Part shown: positions 50,993 to 64,000 of the stretch, piece after piece
Layout of the letters: the number at the start of each line of letters is the position of its first letter
How positions within the stretch are numbered: position 1 is the stretch's first letter
Source: Capsaspora owczarzaki ATCC 30864
Taxonomy: Eukaryota; Opisthokonta; Filasterea
Length of the DNA stretch: 64,000 bases
Direction of reading: 5' to 3'
Assembly (NCBI RefSeq): GCF_000151315.2
Contig: NW_011887300.1
Location: forward strand, 1,192,037-1,256,036
Program-made: the position numbers and the translations under genes
The notes under the pieces: model-generated
The model's input: the letters and a program-made list of their open reading frames with translations, nothing else
What the model was told of the DNA's origin: nothing
The model's database searches: none

Positions 50993-52585
50993 TTAATAAT
51001 GGGGACGATACTCATCGCGACGGTCGGAATTCGAGTTTCCATGTTGCGGACGACGAGGCCGGTCATCATATCGTGGTGGCCGATCATCGTATCGCTGTCG
51101 ATCGTCGTATCGCGGCCGATCGTCATGCCGCGGCCGATCGTCATACCGCGGCCGATCGTCATACCGTGGCCGATCGTTGTATCGCGGAGGTCCGCGGTCG
51201 TTGTACCGAGGCGGTGCGCGGTTGTCGTGGTGGCGTGGAGGAGATGGCATGCGTTGCGTCGGTGGGGGCAGAGGCAAGAGTCCGGCAGGGGGTTCGCGCG
51301 CGGCTTGTGCGCGCATCTGCTCCTGCGCCTTCTCGAGATGTCGCTGTTGCAGCGAAGACCCGGACGCAATGGGTTCCGGAGGAGGCAGGTTGATTCGATC
51401 AGCGATGCTGCCAGAGTTGTGATTGTGGTCATCATGATGATGGGAATCGCGGTTGCGGTAATCCCTGTTGGCCTGGTAATCGTTACGACCGTGCTCTCGT
51501 GGTGATGCAGCGTCGCGACGGTGGTTGTTTCCGTGATCGTAGCGATTGTGGTGGTTGCGGTCTCTGCCTCGCCCTCGCCCATGGTTGCCGCCTCCGCGAT
51601 GGGACTGGCCGCCACGAGAGCGCGCTCGAGAGGCGGGAACACCCCAGAGCTCGAGGCATTTCTCGGCCACGGCGGCCTGATCAACCGTTTCAAGAGTCGG
51701 ATCTTCGGCGTACTTTAACAGCAACTCTAGCGCTTCGATTTGCATGCGTGCAAGCGACTCGTTGGACGACCGCAAATAGTGGATGAAACTGGCGTCAAAC
51801 TGCTCGGGTGCCACAATCTGGGTAATGTCATCGCACCCTTCCCGGGACCAGCCAGGAAGCTTGTGAAGACTGTCGTTGACGTTGAAGAGGTACTCGATGA
51901 TGGCGGAAGGGGTTTCGGCTTGAAAGTCCTCGCACACAATGTATCGCTCCGAGTTGGCGGGACGGCTCGTGAATGGCTTGATCAGGCACGTTCGGCGGAA
52001 GAGTCGCGACATGATGTAGACCAGTCCAGCGCTGAACGGCGTGAACAGATCAAACACTTTGCAAATGAACGTCCCGCCCGGCCCCAGGACGACAAGACCC
52101 GTCAAGAATTGGCAGAGTAGCAGCTGCTTGAGGTGCTCTTCCTGGAAGTTTTCATCGCCTCCAACGCCAAATCCACCGTCGCCGATGCAAAAATGGGCGC
52201 CAACTCCATTGCTGCCGTCACGCACCGTCTGGGCAAAGTGGCGAATGTTGTCGGAGGACAGCATGTTGCCTGTCTTGTCTGCGCCATAGCACGCGTGAAA
52301 GTCGGCCTGGATGCACTCAGGGTGGAAGAGGTGTGGAGTGAAATCTTGGTCGCCTCGCAGAGTAAAACCAAACACTTTGCACAACTGTGGACGGCGCCAG
52401 AGCATGTACTCGGAAAAGCCGCCGGGGCCTGCGCAGATATCGCAAGCAATGACCACTTGGTCTGCTGCCAGAGTGGCGGCGAGTGGTACGCGGTCGGCCA
52501 TGCTTGTGGTTTTTGTTGTTGCAGAATTGCCGTCCAGCTCGGTCTCATTGTCGCTGGTTGGGACATTCGGCGATTGTTGGTCTAT

Positions 52586-52634
<49 letters not shown>

Positions 52635-53818
52635 GCAGTGGCCTTTTGATGTTGAACACGGACATTGTCGTCTGCATGATTGAGCGAAATAATCTCAAAG
52701 ACATGATCGAGATTCGCCATTTTGAGTGCCGCGCGGTTGATAAAGGCGCTCTTGCCAATGGATTCGTGCGGATTGGCTTTGGATCTCGCGTTCTTGAACT
52801 TGTGCTCTGGCATGCCGTCAAACACTGTCTTTGCTGCAAACAGCTTTCGAACCAGCTCGCTGTCGCAAAAAATGTTGTAATCGATCGGGCCGTGCGGTTC
52901 GACGACCAAGTCGCGGTCTGCGTCCAGTACGAACGGCTTGCTCTGCTCCTCGCTTGGGCGCTCCAGCCAGACAACCTGGTTTTGCTGGTGAGGGATTGGG
53001 CGCGATAAATCCACGACATGTCGGATGGGTGCAGGAGCAGCCATGCCCAGACCAAGACGATCGACGTTTCCTTCCGGCGCAATCGGTTCCGCGATACCTA
53101 CCAAATAATCATTGCGTGTTTCGTAAGCAAGCACGACAATCGAGGCATGACAGCGACTGTCAAGTCGATAGATTCCGACCGAGTATCTAAGATGAGCTCT
53201 TTCTGAGTATGTTTTTACCTTGTTCTGAGGCACCGAGACCTCGTCCGGCCGACCAACCATGTTTACGCTATTATTTACCATCGCACACAAGAAATTCAGA
53301 CACGTCATAACACATACAATCAGCATACTGCAACACGCAGCAGAGTGTGTGGAAGTTTCCATTGCAATCCAGTCGGTCCCACTTTCATCTCTCCCCCCCG
53401 TCGCCAACCTTCCGCCCGTCTCAATCTCCAATGTTTAAACTTGTCTTACCAGCATACGCTCGCCAAAGTTGAGCGGTGCTGCTGCGACTGCCCGCGACTG
53501 AGATTGGTCGTCCTCGCTCGTCTCCATCAACGTCGCTGCCGTCGACTCGTCCACTTTGCCCGATCGCTCAGCATCCTCAACATCATTGTCATGCAATGGG
53601 TTGGATGAGCCGAGTCCGAGTCCGAGTCCGAGTCCGCCTCGCTCGTCCGAGTCCGAGTCAGAGCCAGAGCCATCGTCAAACCGTTCTCGCTTCCTGCTGC
53701 TGTGATGGTCGTGAGGATGGCCGTCGTCATGATGGCGCTGCGGTGCTGCGTCGGGGTCGGAGGGCGAGGCGCGGTCGAGATCCGAATGGGCGCGCTTCAA
53801 ACCGTGCTGCTCAGACAT
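50993..53818 (-). CDS. CMTR1: Cap-specific mRNA (nucleoside-2'-O)-methyltransferase 1
   Basis: Three exons (53450-53818, 53219-53267, 50993-53097) encode 840 aa; human CMTR1 has 835. An acidic, His-rich N-terminus precedes a G-patch split by introns (HGWSAGRGLGASEQ|GIAEPIAPEGNVDRLGLG); the 49-nt middle exon was placed by this motif. The RrmJ/FtsJ methyltransferase domain has FINRAALKMANLD (catalytic Lys), CDICAGPGGFSEYMLWR (SAM site), CIGDGGFGV (catalytic Asp) and GGTFICKVFDLFTPFS (catalytic Lys), then TSRPANSERYIVCEDF. It methylates the 2'-O of the first transcribed nucleotide to give cap1, in the nucleus. A polyalanine run interrupts the domain near 52590-52635. The C-terminus differs from animals: in place of the guanylyltransferase-like and WW parts there is a tail with repeated RYDDRP units (minus strand of about 51001-51200). 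Confidence 0.94.
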
Positions 53819-53993
53819 GGATCTGAGAAAGAAGAAGAAGAAGAAGACTGAGGGCTGTCAAGCGCACGCAGTGTTGTTGATTTGTGCTTTTAGGAATAGG
53901 TTGTTTGCTAGTCAACGCGAGTGGAAATAAGCATCGTCGAAGCGCAGATAAGTTGACAAACGAACAACACAATGAAACAGAGGCTGTGACTTT

Positions 53994-54024
<31 letters not shown>

Positions 54025-54292
54025 TTCAAGCAAAAGATCGTTGTTTTGCACACCCGAGCAAAAGCAAAAGCAAAAGCAAAAGCAAACGCAAAAGGGGCGA
54101 GAAAACAAAACAAGCCTCGTGTTGAATCCTGCAGCCCGAAAACACACTGGCAAAACAAAGCGAAAATAACTTGCAAATAGATTTAGATGGGCATCTTCAA
54201 GCGTTGCCCTCGGAGAACTGTCGTGCAAAACGATAAAGACACGCGAGTGATGAGCAAACGAAAACCAAACGAAAAAGAAACGAAGCCCAAAC
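53819..54292. repeat. Intergenic interval with CAA and GCAAAA repeats
   Basis: This 474-bp interval is the CMTR1 promoter and KDEL receptor 3' flank. It holds an AAC/CAA run at 53996-54023 and five or so GCAAAA units at 54057-54090. No gene is seen. Confidence 0.75.
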
Positions 54293-56450
54293 CTAGGCAA
54301 ACCATGCCGTACCCTTTGTAATGTAGAGGTAGAAAAAGTCGCAGTAGAGAACAGTCTGAATGATGCCGGCGAACACGACGATGGCATCAAAGTGGTCTTC
54401 CTCAAAGTAGCGGTAAACCCAGTTGAGGAGATACAAGGCGCGGTATGCACCAAGAGCAAAGAGGTAGTGTGAAGTGACGCTCTCTGCCTCGCCAGTCTTT
54501 TGGATCATCCACAATTGCGGCATGATGGCGACCGACTCGAGGTAGATGGAGACAGTCCAGAGCAACTGAGGGTGTGTGATGGTTTTGGTTGCAATGTGAG
54601 AAAAACAAGAAAACAACATTTGAAAAGCAGCTCCAGCTTTGTGGTGGGCCTTTTGTTCTCACCTCGACGGGATCCCAGCTGTGGTTGAAAATGAGAGCGA
54701 GGATAACACAGGCGCCCAGGGGATATTGGAGCGGGAAGTTATCGACGTTGTGGTCGTACGTCGCGCGGAACTTTTTGAAAATCAGATAGCAGGTGCCGTA
54801 GGACGAGGTGATGAACAGAATCTTCATGACCGTGTTGTACAGCGAAATGTACGTCGTGAACAAGTCCAAGTAGCGGAGCGTGAAAACGAGCGCAAAGAGT
54901 CCCTGGCTGCGCAGCGAGATGCCTGCAAAGCACACACAACAAGAGCGAAGGAATTGAATGAGATGAAGACAACCAACAATCGACAAGACAACAGAAGAAG
55001 CGTGGAGTTGAATGCGATGGTGAGGATGACGAAAAGCGCGAAAGTGAGAATGCGATCGAAGAAGAGGGTCGTATTCAACGGAACCTCATCGAAATGCCAC
55101 CCCATATACGATATGATGGCTCTCAAGCAAACGATCGTGTGCAGCACAACAGAACGTTGATGCGACAATCCGCGTTCGCCAGACAAGAAAGCGGTCCAAC
55201 GAGTCCATTGGTCGGGAAACACGACTGTCCGGCTTCTGCAATATCCGACAATAGTTGCATAGTACTGGACTTGGATTCACCGATGGGAACTGTTTCACGA
55301 CCTTGTCGACGTGCGATTTGCACCACTCATAGTACCATAGTACCATAGTACCATCATAGTAAAACTTGACCATGGGAACGATCGTACTACTATCATAGAG
55401 CTTGATCAAACTTTCCGCTGGGACGACCATTGGGGACCATCCCTGAGACTACTACCATCGGACTTGACCCAGACTTGGTGAACGTATCGTACTTGTTCTG
55501 GTTCTATGGGACTACCATTGCCACGTCTTCCTGCTTTCCCGACTCGCACTCTCGCTTTCCGTCTCTCTCTCCAAGCATTGACTGCCTTTTTCCCAAACTC
55601 TGACACAACGAACGCAGCCTTCGTTTCTTTCCCAACAACTGCTCGAACGAACGCTGGACCTTCGAAGTTCAAGCAAAACGGCTTCAATGCATTGGCAATG
55701 GAAAAACGAGAGTCTCGCTCTGTGTCTCTCTCTCTCCACAAGTCCAGCTCCAACGCCGACCATCGCACAACAGACCGCGAGAACGCAGCAATTCGGAGCG
55801 TCACAGTTTGGCAGGAGGAGGAGCGGCGACGACGATCATGAATCAATGCAGTCCATTGCCGCGCTCTCGTTCTCTGTCTCGCTGTCTCTCGTTCTCTGTC
55901 TCTCGTTCTCGCTCTCGTTTCTCTGTCTTTAAGAAATCAAGTTGTAACGAGACAAAGAACGACAAAAAAAAAGACAGAAAAGAAAAAGAACGAAAAAGAA
56001 GAAAAATCCATTGAAAAACCATTGCAAACAAAAAAAAAAAAAAAAAAATTCACTCATAGAAAAACCATTGGAAAAAGAAAAATCGAGATCGCTTTTTTTT
56101 TTTTTTTTTGGCTGGATTTGCATTAGACTTTCTTTCTTCTTTGCTTTTTTTTCAATGCAACCCGCGTTTTCTTCCTTCTTTCAATGCATTGCGTTGCGTT
56201 GAGTTTTTGAGTAGTTTCAGTTTTTTTTTTCTGAGCAATTCTCAGCGATTTTGCTGGTTTTGTCGGTTTTTTCCGATTTTTTGTTTTCCTTGCTTTTTTG
56301 TTTGAATGTTCCACGACAATGTGTGCAGTGTACAATGTATGCTTGTGCGTGTGGGCTACCTTTGCAAGAGCGGGTCGTCCAGATCTTCCAGAGGAGGAGG
56401 AAGATGGCGACGACGTGGCTCAAATCGCCCGCCAACCGGAAAATGTTCAT
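54293..56450 (-). CDS. KDELR: ER lumen protein-retaining receptor (KDEL receptor)
   Basis: Three exons (56360-56450, 54663-54922, 54293-54565) encode 207 aa; human KDELR1 has 212. The sequence is very conserved: [110 protein letters not shown]. Seven hydrophobic segments are present. It cycles between Golgi and ER and returns proteins with KDEL-like tails by COPI transport. The human C-terminal lysine-rich tail is absent; the protein stops at TKGTAWFA, so the KKxx-like retrieval signal is not obvious. Intron 1 is long (1437 nt) and full of T-rich and CTCTCGTT repeats; short open frames inside it are artefacts. Confidence 0.94.
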
Positions 56451-56726
56451 GCTTTGAGAAGAAACGAAGACTGAATCCCCTTTTTTGGGAATCTCACCGT
56501 CAGTTATTCAGTCTCATGCTGTCTCTGTCACCGTCACTGTTACTCGCTGGCCTGTCACTGGGGGTGCGTGTGGCGAAATTGTGGCAAAGTTGCGAGGTCG
56601 AGAATCAAGGAAAAATAAGCAGGAAAAAACAAACAAATCGAGCACACACACACACACACACACATAGACAAAGACTCCTCGAGATGCGCAATGCACAAAT
56701 GTTTAAAATAAGCGTCGAACATAGTG
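56451..56726. other. Short intergenic spacer with CA repeat
   Basis: 276 bp between KDEL receptor start and receptor kinase stop; CA repeat at 56643-56663. Confidence 0.6.
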
Positions 56727-60855
<4,129 letters not shown>

Positions 60856-62014
60856 TCACTAGTTTAATAACCAAACAAAAAAAAAAAAAAAAATGCAGAA
60901 AACAATATTGTTAAAAATAACAAAACGCCAAATTTTTCAACCAAACCAGCACCAAATAAAGTAATCGAGCTCAACGCCTAAATTTGTACTTTCGGGTGTT
61001 TTTAGCGTTGGGACTTTAGCATTGCATTGCTTTTTATGGGTTTGTGTGTTGGTGCTTTGTCCATCGCCGCACAGTTCGTCGCTGCACAAAGCCGCATTGG
61101 CACTCCGCTTGCATGCGTCCATTGTAATGCAGAACGGCAGACCGGCGCGTTGCTGCTGCTGCTGGGTCACCCAACAAAACGAAACCTCCGCTTTGCGATT
61201 TTTTTTAAATTGGTTTTGATTTTATCATATCATTGAAACTCTCTCATTCCAGTCGGATCTCGCTCGACGCGACGCACTTCAAGTCGAGCCGTATTAGAAT
61301 GGGTCTCATGTTTGTTGGGGAAGCGGGGTCGGGGGTGGCGCCGTCACGGGACGGACACCGCTTGGCAACCACCCGCCCGCGCCCAAGCAAGCAAGCACTC
61401 CTTCGCCTCACCCGCCTCCGCTTCATCCCCCCCCCCGCTTTGCTGCCAACCGCCCCAACAAGCAACAGTATCAGCACCATGGCAGCTTGTGCAGCTTGCC
61501 GAGTGTTGTGTGGATGGCTTCGGCCACAAAGTAGTCCCGCCTCAAACACAACCCGCACAAAGATCCCAGCTTTTTGCAATCACGAACCGACCTCGGCAAA
61601 AAACAAAAACAACAACTGTGTTCCGACGCACGACCAAATCAAGGCAAAGTGAGCTGTAAGTCGGTAAATCGCACAAGCGGCGCGGTGGGCAAGCGGGGAA
61701 TGAGCGATGATGATGGAGTCGTTGGGTCGAACATGTCGCTGCGAAAATGGTCGCTTCTGCACCGCTGTTTATGACTCGGTACCATGGCGAGCATGGCACA
61801 ATTCGATGCCTGCATCGTGCATGGGCCAGCAGCCACCACCATCGTGCATGTCCTTGGCCCCGCACGGTGTGGTTTTCGACAGCTTTTATGGATGCAAACA
61901 GCAAGCAGCAACAGCAACATCTACAGAACATCATCAACAAGAAACAACAGCAAACAGCAAACAGAAACAGCAAACAACAACATCATCCAAGAATCAAACA
62001 AACAACAAAAAGGC
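60856..62014. other. Intergenic interval, receptor kinase promoter and LRR-kinase-RING 3' flank
   Basis: About 1.16 kb. The right end (about 61870-62014) has the same CAA/GCA-rich sequence as the 3' flank of the first LRR-kinase-RING gene (43939-44060, opposite strand), including ATGTTCTGTAGATGTTGCTG-like sequence. The rest, including GC-rich frames at 61233-61652, shows no recognisable gene. Confidence 0.6.
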
Positions 62015-64000
62015 TCACGGAACAAAAGTCTGGTTGTATTTGCCCGTTTCAAAGGAGGTCGGAAGGACTCGGCAAACCATGCACCTGTCTGGACGCTCGA
62101 TCATCTTTTGAGCACACGCAACACAGACACATGCGTGGCAGCACGGCATCAGCTTGGCATTCGCCGGGGCGCTGTAACAGTACATGCACTCGCGTTCGCT
62201 GTCTTCGACAGCCTCTTCCTCGTTCACTTCAGCTTCTTCGCCCGACAATCGTCTCAGGATCTCGCCGAACGACGGTCGATTAACTCGCGCTGGTTCAAGA
62301 CAATCCGCGGCAAGATCGGCCCCGATCATCTGTGCCGACTCCTTGTCTTGAGGGCTCCAGTCAATCGCCTTGTCCAGCACCGCATCGATTTTGCGGCTCT
62401 TCTTAAGCTCGCGCCGAACGGTACCCATCAGATTGATACTGGGCTGCTGTCCCGTAACGAGTTCAAGCAGAATCATGCCGTACGAGTACACGTCCGTTTT
62501 GATCGAGACCTTGCCGTCGTGGTGGTACTCTGGGCAAATGTACTGAAGCGTTCCTTGAACCGTTTGCGTACGAATGTAGCTGTGTGCATCCACTTGCATT
62601 GGCGCAGAGCGCGTCAGACCAAAGTCGGCGACCTTTGCGTTGAAGTGAGCGTCCAGCAGCACATTGTCCGTCTTGAGGTCCAGGTGGAACAGCGGCTGAC
62701 GTGGAATGGCAGTTTGCACAAAGTGCATAGCATTTGCAACACCGGTGGCAATGTTTTGGCGTTGCTGCCAGCTCAATGCAGGCGTGCCACCCTTGCGATC
62801 GAGACGATCGCGAACAGATCCGTTTGGCATCAGCTCATAGACCAAGCAACGCTCGTTGCCTTCCTGGGCATAGCACATGATGGTGACGATATTCGGGTGA
62901 CGGAAACGCGAGAGGGCTTCGAGCTCTGACTCGAACTGAGAGATGCCTTGAGTTGAATCCGCTGCCAAGCGTTTGACAGCAACTCGCTGACCGCTCCAGA
63001 CACCAGAGTAGACGCTGCCAAATCCACCGCCACCGATACGCTTGGACTCTGAAAACTGCGCCGTTGCTTCCGACAGAACTTGCAATGGTACTTTCAGAAT
63101 GTTGGATAGGAAAGGTGCGGCAGAGATTATTGGTGGTGCTTGGCGCTCGAGTTCGAGCTGCGCGATGCGAGCTTGCAGTTGACGGATCTCTTCGGTGGAG
63201 TCAGTTGGTATCGCGGGACCCGCGTTCGCGCTGCCACGGGGTTTGGAGGCAGGGGCAGGAGGGGTCGGAGAAGATGGAGCGTGGCTGGAACTTGGAGCAG
63301 CGTGTGGCACGCTGGCTGCAGAACGGGCAACTTGCGGATTTTTAGTTGTTGGAACGCTGGGACGGACTTGAGCGGCGCGAGACGCCATCTCCTGTAGTTG
63401 AGCAGGTGACGGCTTGAGTTGACCGCCCGTACTGTTTAAAATCAAACACAAGTAAGTGCACCGCTCCATCCCATTATGATTGCAGAGCAAGCATGTCAAA
63501 ATTACGAAAGTTTGCATGTCCTGTTGCCGACTTGTTTCAACGCATTGATGCCATTTTCGGAAATGAAGTTCTGATCAAGACTAGACGTTTCGGAATGTAG
63601 TTTCAAGTTTGAGCGCCAATACATGCACGATCGGAATTCTGAAGCGCAACTCGACTTACTAGAGTGTTGTCAGATTCTTGTTCATTTTGAGTGCTTCAGC
63701 AAGCATTTGTGCTCCAGCATCGCCAATCTGATTCTCGTCCAGACTGACCATGGCCTTCATCAGTTGAATCGCCCACTCTCATGCACCAGCCGAAGTGAGT
63801 TGCCTTACTAGAGCCTGGTCATCGTTGTGTTCACTTTGAGTGCTTCAGCAATCGCTTGCGCTCCAATATCGCCAATCTGATTCACACCCAGACTGACCAT
63901 CCCCTCCATCAGTGAGCACTCTTCTGAATCACCCATCACATACACCAGCAAGAGTGAGGTGTCTTACGAGAGCGTAGTCAGCGTCGTGTTCACGGAAAGA
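62015..64000 (-). CDS. LRR / non-RD protein kinase / RING protein, 5' part beyond window
   Basis: The last exons are present: 63969-64000 (partial LRR), 63809-63892 and 63660-63743 (84-nt LRR exons), 63506-63580 (short terminal LRR exon) and 62015-63431 (linker, kinase, RING). The encoded sequence is closely similar to the gene at 40559-43938: QLKPSPAQLQEMASRAAQV, GGGGFGSVYSGVWSGQRVAV, HLDLKTDNVLL (non-RD), DFGLTRSAP, and RING CMYC, MPCCHACVCVACA, CMVCR, then ETGKYNQTFVP. The kinase regions are nearly identical, while the linker (residues about 20-85 of the last exon) differs more. The 75-nt exon and the following intron are also alike in both genes. The number of LRRs and any LRR duplication cannot be known here. 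Same inferred role as its paralogue. Confidence 0.88.

Noticed and set aside
55406-56335. Open frames in both strands between KDEL receptor exons 1 and 2
   Set aside because: The interval is an intron; frames are low-complexity, Phe/Lys-rich, and carry no domain.
61784-62929. 381-codon open frame antisense to the second LRR-kinase-RING gene
   Set aside because: Same reason; the minus strand carries the kinase and RING motifs.

Overview
The window is nuclear DNA of an intron-rich, gene-dense unicellular eukaryote. The gene set points to a unicellular relative of animals (Holozoa), and a filasterean such as Capsaspora owczarzaki fits best. It includes a receptor tyrosine kinase with LRR ectodomain, full-length Smaug, IBTK and DNAJC12 orthologues, AKT, an FHA-forkhead factor, a septin, and the villidin architecture known from Dictyostelium. 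This assignment is from recognition, not a database search. Introns are short GT-AG introns (one GC-AG), often with long T tracts before the acceptor; poly-A/T runs and microsatellites are common between genes and in introns.

Layout: 1-148 (-) edge exon of a probable mitochondrial protein gene; 1754-9269 (+) villidin-type actin-binding protein; 9507-10223 (-) DNAJC12-like; 11062-14731 (+) Smaug; 15153-17673 (-) FHA-forkhead factor; 19966-22163 (-) LRR protein with an unknown C-terminal domain; 22692-25621 (-) septin with two N-terminal EF-hands; 26585-31031 (+) DNA ligase I; 31115-32353 (-) old yellow enzyme; 33736-38937 (-) IBTK; 40559-43938 (+) LRR-kinase-RING protein with a duplicated LRR block, followed by a broken copy at 44055-44295; 44383-47069 (+) coiled-coil WD40 protein; 47562-50633 (+) AKT-like kinase; 50993-53818 (-) CMTR1 cap methyltransferase; 54293-56450 (-) KDEL receptor; 56727-60855 (-) LRR receptor tyrosine kinase; 62015 to window end (-) second LRR-kinase-RING gene, incomplete.

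Most genes are housekeeping or regulatory and have no operon-like relation: DNA replication and repair (LIG1), mRNA capping (CMTR1), mRNA regulation (Smaug), transcription (forkhead), secretory retrieval (KDEL receptor), cytoskeleton (villidin, septin) and signalling (AKT, IBTK, RTK). All exon models were made by hand by following splice sites, reading phase and family similarity, and every model given as complete closes in frame.

The most unusual system is a family built from one repeated genomic module: an 84-nt phase-2 exon coding one LRR plus a ~75-nt intron, about 160 bp per unit. It supplies two LRR / non-RD kinase / RING proteins and one LRR protein with a different C-terminus. Decayed pieces of the same module lie near 1100-1260, 40014-40046 and 44055-44295. 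The pattern suggests ongoing birth, fusion and decay of receptor-like genes, possibly for recognition or defence (inference).
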